Made by a program: the position numbers and the translations under genes
The notes under the pieces: model-generated
Told to the model about the DNA's origin: nothing
Seen by the model: the letters and a program-made list of their open reading frames with translations, nothing else
Databases searched by the model: none
Part shown: piece after piece, positions 18,744 to 26,692 of the stretch
Layout: each line of letters starts with the position of its first letter
How positions within the stretch are numbered: position 1 is the first letter of the stretch
Source: Burkholderiaceae bacterium
GTDB lineage: Bacteria; Pseudomonadota; Gammaproteobacteria; Burkholderiales; Burkholderiaceae_C
DNA: 64,000 nucleotides
Assembly: GCA_919902775.1 (NCBI GenBank)
Contig: CAKKRJ010000007.1
Span: 248,001-312,000, forward strand
Reading direction: 5' to 3'

Positions 18744-20023
18744 ACACCGTTGTGCTGTTTACCACGCTGTTTGTCCTGATGGCCATGGGCATTCCCGTGG
18801 CCATCAGTCTGGGACTGTCGAGCCTGCTGACCATCTTTTTCTTTTCGCAAGATTCGCTGGCATCGATGTCGATCAAGCTGTTCGAAACCAGCGAACACTA
18901 CACCTTGCTGGCCATTCCCTTTTTCGTGCTGGCGGGCAACCTGATGTCGACCGGCGGTGTGGCCAAACGCATGGTGCACTTTGCCATTGCGGCGGTGGGG
19001 CATTTGCGCGGCGGGCTGGCCATCGCCTCGATCCTGGCCTGCATGCTGTTTGCGGCGGTGTCGGGTTCAAGCCCGGCCACGGTGGTGGCTGTCGGCTCCA
19101 TCGTCATCGCCGGCATGGTGAAAAACGGCTACACCAAAGAGTTCGCCGCCGGCGTCATCTGCAACGCGGGCACGCTGGGCATTTTGATTCCGCCCTCGAT
19201 CGTGATGGTGGTCTACGCGGCCGTCACGGAGGTGTCGGTCGGTCGCTTGTTCATGGCTGGCGTGGTGCCGGGCATCATGCTGGGCTTGATGCTCATGGCG
19301 GCGGTCTGGTGGCGCGCCGGTCGGCTGAACATCGTGCCCCCGCCCAAGGCCCCTTTGCACGAAGTGTTGAGCGCCTTGCGTGACTCGCTGTGGGGGCTGA
19401 TGCTGCTGGTCATCATCATGGGCGGTATTTATGGTGGCGTGTTCACGCCCACCGAGGCCGCCGCGGTGTCGGCCGTGTACGCGCTGGTGGTGGCGGTGTT
19501 CATCTACAAAGACCTGACCCTCAAGCATTTGCCCGAGGTGTTTCTGGAATCGGGCAAGACCACGGTGATGCTGATGTTCATCGTCGGCAACGCGCTCTTG
19601 TTTGCCCATGTGCTCACCACCGAACGCATCCCGCAGACCATCGCCGAGCAGATCGTGGCCTTTGGCATGTCACCCTGGGTGTTCCTGCTGGTGGTCAACC
19701 TCATCTTGCTGGTGGCGGGCAACTTCATGGAGCCCACCGGCATCATCCTGATCCTGGCGCCCATCCTGTTTCCCATCGCCACGCAACTGGGCATAGACCC
19801 CATCCACCTGGGCGTGATCATGGTGGTGAACATGGAGATCGGCATGGTGACGCCACCTGTGGGGCTGAACCTGTTCGTCACCAGTGGCATCACCGGCATG
19901 AACCTGGTGCAGGTGACCCGTGCCGCCCTGCCCTGGTTGCTGGTGCTGCTGGTGTTTCTGGTCATCGTGACCTATGTGCCGGCGATCAGCCTGGCGCTGC
20001 CCAACGCGATTTTTGGGGCATGA
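18740..20023 (+). CDS. dctM: TRAP transporter large permease DctM
   Basis: A 427-residue membrane protein with about twelve helices. Family motifs are clear: PVAISLGLSS, SGSSPATVVAVGS, GTLGILIPPSIVMVVYA and NFMEPTGIILILAPILFP, then VTPPVGLNLFV. DctM forms the substrate and sodium translocation path. It is the last gene of the dctPQM unit and converges on the universal stress gene at 20080. The 56 bases between the two genes hold a 9-bp inverted repeat (20031-20039 with 20070-20078) but no T-run. Confidence 0.93.
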   Translation: MNTVVLFTTLFVLMAMGIPVAISLGLSSLLTIFFFSQDSLASMSIKLFETSEHYTLLAIPFFVLAGNLMSTGGVAKRMVHFAIAAVGHLRGGLAIASILACMLFAAVSGSSPATVVAVGSIVIAGMVKNGYTKEFAAGVICNAGTLGILIPPSIVMVVYAAVTEVSVGRLFMAGVVPGIMLGLMLMAAVWWRAGRLNIVPPPKAPLHEVLSALRDSLWGLMLLVIIMGGIYGGVFTPTEAAAVSAVYALVVAVFIYKDLTLKHLPEVFLESGKTTVMLMFIVGNALLFAHVLTTERIPQTIAEQIVAFGMSPWVFLLVVNLILLVAGNFMEPTGIILILAPILFPIATQLGIDPIHLGVIMVVNMEIGMVTPPVGLNLFVTSGITGMNLVQVTRAALPWLLVLLVFLVIVTYVPAISLALPNAIFGA

Positions 20024-20079
20024 GCCCTGGGCACCGCGCGACCATCGCCAACCGCCATTGACTGTCTGTGCGCGGTGCT

Positions 20080-20523
20080 TCAGTCAAAGCCCCGCACCAT
20101 CAGCACAGGCACGGGTGACATGCGCATGACCTGTTCGGCACCGCTGCCCAGCAAGACGCGTCCAATGCCGCGTCGGCCGTGCGTGCCGAGCACGATCAGG
20201 TCGGCGTCCCAGTCGGTGGCGGCATCGGCCACCGATTCCCCCAGGCGTTGCCCGGCCCGGTCAATCAGTCGGGTGTCGGCTTTGACGTGGGCCGCGCTGG
20301 CGAGGGCCATGCCGGCCTGCAAAGTCTGGTGGCCATTTTCCCGTGCCAGCAGGGCCATCTCGCCGGCGTATTCGTGGTTGCTGAGCAGTGACAACTCGTC
20401 AATGCAGTAGATGAGACGGATTTCGGCCTGGTCGGCCTGTGCCATCTTGAGCGCGCAGTCCAGCGCTTTGTTGGCGGTGGTGCTGCCGTCGATGGGCACC
20501 AGAATTTTTTTGAACAAGGACAT
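20080..20523 (-). CDS. universal stress protein (UspA family)
   Basis: A 147-residue single Usp domain. It starts MSLFKKILVPIDGST, and the ATP-binding signature GTHGRRGIGRVLLGSGAEQV is near residues 114-133, followed by PVPVLMVR. This is the ATP-binding subtype. It is cytoplasmic and is usually induced by stress or starvation. The start at 20523 follows from homology; the open frame extends to 20583 without similarity. It stands alone between the TRAP genes and the YceI cluster. Confidence 0.9.
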   Translation of the reverse strand: MSLFKKILVPIDGSTTANKALDCALKMAQADQAEIRLIYCIDELSLLSNHEYAGEMALLARENGHQTLQAGMALASAAHVKADTRLIDRAGQRLGESVADAATDWDADLIVLGTHGRRGIGRVLLGSGAEQVMRMSPVPVLMVRGFD

Positions 20524-20717
20524 CGTGGTCTCCACAAGTGAATGCGACCACCGCCCGATGTGGGCGCGTGCTTTTGGGCGCATGGGGTTGATACCGGCTG
20601 CTTGGTGACAAGCGGTCCCATGTTAAAAATTCAGCCGTCGCGTTGCCAGTGACCGATGGGTGAATTCGCCTCTGCCTGAGGGGCTATACCAAAGTGTGTG
20701 GCGTGCCTGCGCCATAT

Positions 20718-20755
20718 GACAAAAGCCACCCCGGTGACCCGGGGTGGCTTTTGTC
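20718..20755 (-). terminator. bidirectional-type terminator after the YceI cluster
   Basis: A perfect 17-bp inverted repeat with loop TGAC; each arm pairs GACAAAAGCCACCCCGG with its complement. The A and T tracts at the ends let it act on either strand. It lies 19 bases beyond the stop of the last YceI gene at 20775, so it most probably ends that minus-strand operon. Confidence 0.88.
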
Positions 20756-20774
20756 GCCAGCGCGGAAACCGGGC

Positions 20775-21353
20775 TTACGGTGCGATGGCTTCGATGGCGA
20801 TGTCGATGCGCACGTCGTCACCCACGTAAGGCGCGAACTTGCCCGCATTGAATTCGGTGCGTTTGATGGTGGTGAAGGCGTTGGCGCCCAGAGCGGGCTT
20901 TTTCAGCATGGGGTGAGGCATGGCCTGGAAGCTGGTGACGGTGAGGGTCACGGGCTTGGTCACGCCTTTGATGGTCAGCTGGCCTTCGATGGCTTTGGGT
21001 TTGTTGCCTTCAAACACCACGTGGGTGGATTTGAACGTGGCCGTGGGGAACTTGGCTGTGTCCAGAAAGTCTTCGCCCTGGATGTGGCCGTTGAAGTCCA
21101 CCGAGCCGGTGTTGACCGATTTCATGTCGATGCTGATGTCCACCGCGCCGGTTTTGGCTTCGGCATCCAGCACCACTTTGCCGGTGGTGTTGCTGAAGTT
21201 GCTCAACTGGGTCGAGTAGCCAAAGTGCGAGTACGAGAAACGCGGGAAGGTGTGCGAGCCGTCCACGTTGTAGGTCACGGGGGCGGCCAGGGCCGAGCCT
21301 GTGGCCAGTGCGGCGAAAGCCAAAGCGGTGGTGATTTTTTTGAACGGTGTCAT
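20775..21353 (-). CDS. YceI family periplasmic protein (second of pair)
   Basis: A 192-residue protein with a signal peptide (MTPFKKITTALAFAALATGS, cleavage near ALAAP). The lipocalin-like YceI domain follows: YNVDGSHTFPRFSYSHFG, then VDISIDMKSVNTGS and LTIKGVTKPVTLTV. YceI proteins bind polyprenyl or other amphiphilic molecules in the periplasm, and some are pH or stress induced. It ends just before a strong terminator. A second YceI gene lies 58 bases upstream and cytochrome b561 before that, the usual YceI/YceJ partnership. Confidence 0.9.
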   Translation of the reverse strand: MTPFKKITTALAFAALATGSALAAPVTYNVDGSHTFPRFSYSHFGYSTQLSNFSNTTGKVVLDAEAKTGAVDISIDMKSVNTGSVDFNGHIQGEDFLDTAKFPTATFKSTHVVFEGNKPKAIEGQLTIKGVTKPVTLTVTSFQAMPHPMLKKPALGANAFTTIKRTEFNAGKFAPYVGDDVRIDIAIEAIAP

Positions 21354-21411
21354 GAGAAAGCTCCGGTGGATTGAAAAGTTGAAAAGGAAAAAACGGCAAA
21401 GAGGGCTGGGC

Positions 21412-21978
21412 TTATTTGCCCAGCGAGGAGGTCAGCGAGAAGTTGACCTGGATGTCGTTGGCCACCACATCGAACTTGGCCCACATGCCTTCGCCAATGC
21501 TGTAGTCGGCCCGTTTCAGGGTGAAGCCGCCGGTGAGCAAGCCGTCCTTGCCTTGTGCGGTGTGCTTCATCGGAAACTTCAGCTCACGCGTCAGGCCCTT
21601 CAGGGTCAGGGTGCCCAGCACTTCGTATTGGTTGGGCGCGGTGGGCTTGATTTGTTTGGCCACAAATTGGGCCTTGGGAAACGCGGCGGCGTTGAACCAC
21701 GATTTGGTTACCACTTCCTGGTCGGCCTCGCCTGAACCGGTGTCCACGCTGGCCAGATCCACTTCAAAGCTGGCCTTGCCTTGTTCGGCTTTGGCCGGAT
21801 CAAAACTCACCTGGGCGGCAAATTTCTTGAAGCGCCCGTCCATGGCCACGCCCATTTGCTTGTAGTGGAAAGTGACGCTGCTTTTGACCGGCACGATGGA
21901 TTGGTAAGGCGCGGCCTGGGCTTGCAAGGCCAGCGCGGCGGCCGAGAGGACGAGGCAATTTTTCAAAACGGTGTTCAT
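21412..21978 (-). CDS. YceI family periplasmic protein (first of pair)
   Basis: A 188-residue secreted protein (signal MNTVLKNCLVLSAAALALQA, cleavage near QAAP). The YceI beta-barrel part contains VKSSVTFHYKQMGVAMDGRFKKF (described by its ends) and LTLKGLTRELKFPM. It diverges clearly from the neighbouring YceI in sequence, so this is an old duplication rather than a recent copy. It lies 25 bases after the cytochrome b561 gene and 58 bases before the other YceI gene, in one probable operon. Confidence 0.88.
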   Translation of the reverse strand: MNTVLKNCLVLSAAALALQAQAAPYQSIVPVKSSVTFHYKQMGVAMDGRFKKFAAQVSFDPAKAEQGKASFEVDLASVDTGSGEADQEVVTKSWFNAAAFPKAQFVAKQIKPTAPNQYEVLGTLTLKGLTRELKFPMKHTAQGKDGLLTGGFTLKRADYSIGEGMWAKFDVVANDIQVNFSLTSSLGK

Positions 21979-22003
21979 GGTGTTCCTGGAAAGTGTGCAG
22001 CGG

Positions 22004-22537
22004 TCAACGCGCAGGCCACATGCGGCGCAGCGTGTCGTCTTTGTGAAAAAAGTGGTGCCACAGGGCGGCCCCTGCGTGGCCTGCGATGAGCAGCAACAAA
22101 CCGATGCTCAAGGCCTCGTGCATCTCGGCCAGGCGCAGGCCCAGTTCTTTGTCTTTGCCCAGCAGGTCGGGGAGGGGCAGCACGCCAAACCAGACGGTTT
22201 GCACGCCTTTGGCCGAACTCATCAACCAGCCGGACAGCGGGATGGCGATCATCAGCACATACAGCGCAAAGTGGCCTGCATGCGCAGCCCATTGCATGTG
22301 CGTGGGCATGCTGGCAGCCAACGCCGGTGGGCGGTGCAGAACGCGCCAGGCCAGGCGCAGCCAAACCAGCGCGAACACGCTCACACCGGCCCATTTGTGC
22401 CATGCGTAGAGTTGCAATTTGTCGGGCGACAAGGGCAGGTCGCTCATGTAAAAGCCCAAGGCGAGCAGGCCAAAGAGCATCAAGGCCATCAGCCAGTGCA
22501 GGGTTTTGGCGGTGCGTGTGTAGTGCGCGTGGTGCAT
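22004..22537 (-). CDS. cytochrome b561 family protein
   Basis: A 177-residue four-helix membrane cytochrome. The first helix has YTRTAKTLHWLMALML with a haem histidine; further histidines are in YAWHKWAGVSVF, AGHFALYVLM and LLIAGHAGAALWHHFFHKD. It matches CybB/YceJ, which transfers electrons between quinol and periplasmic or membrane partners. It is followed by two yceI genes, the same arrangement as yceJ-yceI in enterobacteria. It starts 20 bases after the dioxygenase gene, so the four genes may be co-transcribed. Confidence 0.88.
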   Translation of the reverse strand: MHHAHYTRTAKTLHWLMALMLFGLLALGFYMSDLPLSPDKLQLYAWHKWAGVSVFALVWLRLAWRVLHRPPALAASMPTHMQWAAHAGHFALYVLMIAIPLSGWLMSSAKGVQTVWFGVLPLPDLLGKDKELGLRLAEMHEALSIGLLLLIAGHAGAALWHHFFHKDDTLRRMWPAR

Positions 22538-22557
22538 GGGGTGTCCTTGAAAGGGGT

Positions 22558-23343
22558 TCAGTGGAAGGTGTAGCCGTCCATGGCGATCACATGGTCACTG
22601 ATGCCCCTGAAAAAAGCTTCGGGTTGTGCATCGGCACCCGCCGCGCCCAAGGCGGTGAACAGGGGCAGCAAGTGGTCGTCGGTGGGGTGGGCGCGCTGGC
22701 CGCTGGCTTGTTGGCGGTAGGCCAGCAAGCCGGACACGTCGCGCTGCGTCAGGTGGGTGTGGACCCAGTCGGCAAAGGCCTGCACATACGCGGGGGTGCT
22801 GCCGCCATGCATGCGCACCTGCATCAAGTCGCGCAGGTTGTGCGTGATGTTGCCCGAGGCCACCAGCAGGATGTTGTGCTCCGCCAAAGCCGCCAGCGCC
22901 TGACCCACGCGGTAAGCGTGCTCTGGGCCCAGGTGGCTTTGCACCGACAGGGGCACCACGGGGATGTCGGCATCGGGGAACATCTGGCGCAGTGGAATCC
23001 AGGCGCCGTGGTCCAGGCCGCGCTGCGCGTCTTGCGCCACGGGCAGGCCCGCGTTGTGCAGCGCCGTCACCACCTGGGCCGCCACTTCGGGGCAGCCGGT
23101 GGCGGGGTATTGCATCTCGTACAGACGGGGGTCAAAGCCGCCGAAGTCGTGGATGGTCTCGGGCCGGGTGGCAAAGCCCACCGTGTGCACCGCAGTTTCC
23201 CAGTGGGGGCTGACCACCACGATGGCACGCGGGGTGTCCAGGCTGGCGGCGACCTGGCTCATGGCCGTGCCCGCAGCGCCGGGATGCAGGGCAAACATTG
23301 GTGAACCGTGGGGCACAAAAATGACAGGGCGACGGGCAGACAT
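22558..23343 (-). CDS. DODA-type extradiol aromatic ring-opening dioxygenase
   Basis: A 261-residue protein of the class III extradiol family (YgiD/4,5-DOPA dioxygenase). It starts MSARRPVIFVPHGSPMFAL with a likely metal histidine; SPHWET, LDHGAWIPL and SGNITHNLRDL carry the other conserved histidines. These enzymes use Zn or Fe to open catechol-type rings. ATG at 23343 is chosen by homology; the open frame extends to 23541 over the divergent LysR start. It is divergent from a LysR gene across 139 bases, which makes that regulator its likely controller. Confidence 0.88.
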   Translation of the reverse strand: MSARRPVIFVPHGSPMFALHPGAAGTAMSQVAASLDTPRAIVVVSPHWETAVHTVGFATRPETIHDFGGFDPRLYEMQYPATGCPEVAAQVVTALHNAGLPVAQDAQRGLDHGAWIPLRQMFPDADIPVVPLSVQSHLGPEHAYRVGQALAALAEHNILLVASGNITHNLRDLMQVRMHGGSTPAYVQAFADWVHTHLTQRDVSGLLAYRQQASGQRAHPTDDHLLPLFTALGAAGADAQPEAFFRGISDHVIAMDGYTFH

Positions 23344-23462
23344 GGTGGTTTGGTGTGAGGTGGGTGTGGACAGTGGCAAGGGAAACGGCAAGCAGAGGCT
23401 GGCCGATGGGTGGAACTTTAGGGGGTTCGGTTGATTTGAAAAAGTAGCCAATTCACAAATAG

Positions 23463-23483
23463 TTGTTGCAAAATCAGCAACAA
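23463..23483. promoter_or_regulatory. candidate LysR-type operator
   Basis: A perfect interrupted palindrome, TTGTTGC-N7-GCAACAA, whose last base is the A of the LysR start codon at 23483. It has the T-N11-A core of LysR boxes. It is in the 139-base divergent gap between the LysR and dioxygenase genes. Its position over the start codon suggests autoregulation. Confidence 0.5.
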
Positions 23484-24370
23484 TGGACAAACTCGATGCA
23501 ATGCAAATCTTTGTGCGTGTGGCCGAAGCGGGCAGCTTCACCGCCGTGGCCGATCAACTGCAGGTGGCGCGCTCAGTGGTCACACGCCAGATTGCCGCGC
23601 TGGAAAAGCACCTGCGCGTCAAGCTGATCACGCGCAGCACCCGCAGCCTGACCCTCACCCCAGCCGGTGCGGCGTATCTGGAAAAGTGCCGTGTCATCTT
23701 GCACATGGTGGATGCCGCCGAGTCCAGCCTGGACGAAGAAAAGGCCGTGCCACGCGGGCGCATCCGGCTGGGTTTGCCGCTGAGTTTTGGTTTGCAGCGG
23801 CTGATGCCCGCCTTGCTCGCGTTTGCCAAGGCGCAGCCCCACATCGAATTGTTGCTGGACTTCTCTGACCATCGCGCCAACCTGGTCGAAGAAGGCATTG
23901 ACCTGTCGATCCGCATCACCGCCAACCTGCAGCCGGGCGACATCGTGCGCAAGCTGGGGCATTGCCGCTTGCTCACGCTGGCGTCACCCGCCTACCTGTC
24001 TGAACACGGTGCGCTGCAGCACCCGGACCAATTGCGCCACCACGAGTGTCTGGTGTACTCCATGACCGCCAGAGGGGCCACCTGGCCTTACCAGGTGCAA
24101 GGGCAGGCGCAGGCCTTTGCGGTGCGTGGCCGCATCCAGGCCAACAACGGCCTGGCGCTGGTGCAGGCCGCCGCGCACGGCATGGGCATCACCTTGCAGC
24201 CCGACTTCATTGCCGAGCCTTTTTTGCAGCGCCACGAGGTGGTGGAAATCCTGCAAGCCTTCGAGGCCCCGCCGCTGGGCATTTACGCCGTGCTGCCCAG
24301 CAACCGCTACATCCCGCACCGGGTGAATGTGCTGATCGCGCATTTGGCGGGCTTTCTGGGCCAAAGCTGA
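23483..24370 (+). CDS. LysR-family transcriptional regulator
   Basis: A 295-residue LTTR of the CrgA-like group. It starts [26 protein letters not shown], with the helix-turn-helix running to [18 protein letters not shown]. The effector domain contains [18 protein letters not shown] and [23 protein letters not shown]. It is divergent from the dioxygenase gene, and a palindrome overlaps its start. The aldehyde dehydrogenase gene follows after 97 bases on the same strand and could be a second target. Confidence 0.9.
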   Translation: MDKLDAMQIFVRVAEAGSFTAVADQLQVARSVVTRQIAALEKHLRVKLITRSTRSLTLTPAGAAYLEKCRVILHMVDAAESSLDEEKAVPRGRIRLGLPLSFGLQRLMPALLAFAKAQPHIELLLDFSDHRANLVEEGIDLSIRITANLQPGDIVRKLGHCRLLTLASPAYLSEHGALQHPDQLRHHECLVYSMTARGATWPYQVQGQAQAFAVRGRIQANNGLALVQAAAHGMGITLQPDFIAEPFLQRHEVVEILQAFEAPPLGIYAVLPSNRYIPHRVNVLIAHLAGFLGQS

Positions 24371-24467
24371 GCGCTGCGGCAGCTGTCCCGGTGTTGACGG
24401 GGCCGGCGGCATTTCCCGCCACAATCTGCACACCTTTTGCAGACTGTTTTTCCAACCGGAACCCGCC

Positions 24468-25904
24468 ATGACTTATCCCAACACCCAACTGTTCATCAAC
24501 GGCCAATGGTGCGATGCCGAAGGCGGCCGCACCCTGCCCGTGTTCAACCCCGCCACCGGCACCGAAATCGGCCGCCTGGCCCATGCGGGTGTGCCCGACC
24601 TGGAGCGCGCGGCGCAAGCGGCCCAAGCCGGCTTCGCGTTGTGGCGCGATGTGCCGGCCAATGAGCGCAGCGCCATCCTGCGCAAGGCCGCCGCCCTGAT
24701 GCGCGAACGCGCCCCGCAGATCGCCGAGTTGCTCACGCAAGAACAAGGCAAGCCCCTGGCCGAAGCCAGGATCGAAGCCCTGTCGGCCGCCGACATCATC
24801 GAGTGGTTTGCCGAAGAGGGCCGCCGCGTCTATGGCCGCATCGTGCCGCCACGCAACATCCACGTGCAGCAAAACGTGCTCAAGCAGCCCGTGGGCCCGG
24901 TCGCCGCGTTCACGCCCTGGAACTTCCCGATCAACCAGGCCGTGCGCAAGATGTCGGCAGCCCTGGCCACCGGCTGCTCCATCATCGTCAAGGCGCCAGA
25001 AGAAACGCCTGCAGCGCCAGCCGAGCTGATCCGTGCCTTTCACGATGCCGGCGTGCCCGCCGGTGTGATTGGGCTGGTTTATGGCACGCCCGCCGAGATT
25101 TCCAACTACCTGATCGCACACCCGCTGATCCGCAAGATCACCTTCACCGGCTCCACGCCCGTGGGCAAGCAACTGGCCGCGCTGGCCGGCCAGCACATGA
25201 AGCGTGTGACCATGGAGCTGGGCGGGCACGCGCCGGTGATCGTGGCCGAAGACGGGGACATCGCACTGGCCATCAAGACCGCAGGGGCCGCCAAATTTCG
25301 CAATGCAGGCCAGGTCTGCATTTCGCCCACCCGCTTTTTGGTGCACCACAAAATTGCCGACGAATTTGCCAGGCTGTTCGCCGCGCACGCCGAGTCCCTG
25401 CAAGTGGGCGACGGCCTGGTCGCGGGCACCAGCATGGGCCCGTTGGCCAACGAGCGCCGCTTGCTGGCCATGCAGTCCATCGTGCAAGACGCCCGCGCCA
25501 AAGGCGCCAAGGTGCTCACGGGCGGCGAGCGCATCGGCACGCAAGGCCACTTCTTTGCGCCCACCGTGTTGTCGCAGGTGCCTTTGGACGCTGACGTGGT
25601 GAACCACGAGCCCTTTGGCCCGATCGCCGCGATCCGCAGCTTTGAAAACATCGAAGACGCCATCGCCGAAGCCAACCGCCTGCCGTTCGGTCTGGCCGGG
25701 TACGCCTTCACCCACGCCATGAAAACGGCGCACCTGCTGAGCCAGCGCCTGGACGTGGGCATGCTATGGATCAACCAGCCGGCCGCACCTTGGCCCGAGC
25801 TGCCCTTTGGTGGCATGAAGGATTCGGGCTATGGCTCCGAAGGCGGCCCGGAGGCGTTGGAGGCTTACCTGAACACCAAGACGGTGTCGGTTTTTAACGC
25901 CTGA
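24468..25904 (+). CDS. gabD: NAD(P)-dependent succinate-semialdehyde dehydrogenase-like aldehyde dehydrogenase
   Basis: A 478-residue aldehyde dehydrogenase. It has FINGQW near the start, the cofactor/catalytic asparagine in [18 protein letters not shown], the general-base glutamate in [11 protein letters not shown] and the nucleophile cysteine in [12 protein letters not shown]. The C-terminus [22 protein letters not shown] is typical of the GabD/SSADH subgroup, which oxidises succinate semialdehyde to succinate. No aminotransferase gene lies nearby, so the substrate is inferred from sequence class only. A close relative acting on another semialdehyde is possible. Confidence 0.78.
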   Translation: MTYPNTQLFINGQWCDAEGGRTLPVFNPATGTEIGRLAHAGVPDLERAAQAAQAGFALWRDVPANERSAILRKAAALMRERAPQIAELLTQEQGKPLAEARIEALSAADIIEWFAEEGRRVYGRIVPPRNIHVQQNVLKQPVGPVAAFTPWNFPINQAVRKMSAALATGCSIIVKAPEETPAAPAELIRAFHDAGVPAGVIGLVYGTPAEISNYLIAHPLIRKITFTGSTPVGKQLAALAGQHMKRVTMELGGHAPVIVAEDGDIALAIKTAGAAKFRNAGQVCISPTRFLVHHKIADEFARLFAAHAESLQVGDGLVAGTSMGPLANERRLLAMQSIVQDARAKGAKVLTGGERIGTQGHFFAPTVLSQVPLDADVVNHEPFGPIAAIRSFENIEDAIAEANRLPFGLAGYAFTHAMKTAHLLSQRLDVGMLWINQPAAPWPELPFGGMKDSGYGSEGGPEALEAYLNTKTVSVFNA

Positions 25905-26019
25905 ATACCCCTTAACGGGTAGTGCGCACACAGTAGGAGGTAAGCGGTTTAGCGCGATACCGCACAGATTTCGCGCCCCCTTGCGCCGATGATGGAGCTC
26001 AAATCAAAGAGGAGCCATC

Positions 26020-26187
26020 ATGGACAACAACACCATCAGTCGGACGGTGATCGCCAGCCTGCTGAGCGTGACCGCCAACTCGTGGGCCCTGACCCCAGGG
26101 GGTCTTGGGCGTGTGGAAAACAGCGTCAAGCCCCGCGCCCTGATCCAGCGCAGAGATTTCCACGCGCCCATCCCCAAGCCGACCTGT
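26020..26187 (+). pseudogene. possible 5' remnant of a broken gene
   Basis: An ATG at 26020 has a strong GAGGAG site six bases before it and starts MDNNTISRTVIASLLSVTANSWA, which has some signal-like character. The frame stays open to 26244, but from about 26187 it runs antisense through the SDR remnant. It looks like the 5' end of a gene whose remainder was lost at a junction before 26187. It resembles nothing I recognise; a chance reading frame is also possible. Confidence 0.3.
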
Positions 26188-26549
26188 CACACCACGATCG
26201 GGTTCAGTGCCCCGTCCATGCTCATGCAAATGCCGGTGACGTAACTGGCTTTGGACGAGGCCAGAAACAGCACCGCATGGGCAATTTCTTCGGGCTGCGC
26301 CAAGCGCCCCAAAGGAATTCGGCTCACGGCCTGTGCCATGGCTTCTTCGGGGCGGATGCCTTTGGCGCGCGCATTGGCGGCCAGGCCTTCTTGCAGGCGA
26401 CCGGTCAGGGTCAGACCGGGGTTGATGGCATTGACCCGGATGCCCTGCGCGCCGTAGGCTGCCGCCAAGCCGGCGCTCACCAGCATCAGGGCCGCGTTGG
26501 CGGCACCACCCGGAAAAAGACGGGCCAAGAGCACAACTTGACTGTGCAT
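26187..26549 (-). pseudogene. 5'-truncated short-chain dehydrogenase remnant
   Basis: The reading frame encodes only the last third of a classical SDR: AANAALMLVSAGLAAAYGAQ, then IRVNAINPGLTLTGRL, RIPLGRLAQPEEIAHAVLFLASSKASYVTG and a C-terminal MDGALNPIVV. The glycine-rich cofactor motif and the catalytic Ser/Tyr/Lys region are missing; homology starts about residue 15 of this frame. It is therefore a decayed fragment, not a working enzyme. It faces the small remnant at 26020, so a deletion or rearrangement joined two broken genes here. Confidence 0.75.
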
Positions 26550-26692
26550 TCGGCCTTCCTAAACAGTTTTTTTGCAGCGCCCAGACCCTTCTTCCGGCCC
26601 CCTGAAAATTACGGATAGGTAAACTGATTTATTTATAGTAAATTACGGGCTCTCGCACCGAGAGGTGCTTTTCTCATGGCCGGAGACCACGC

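Noticed and set aside
20031..20078. 9-bp inverted repeat GCACCGCGC / GCGCGGTGC between dctM and usp
   Set aside because: The loop is 30 bases and no T-tract follows, so I do not call it a terminator.
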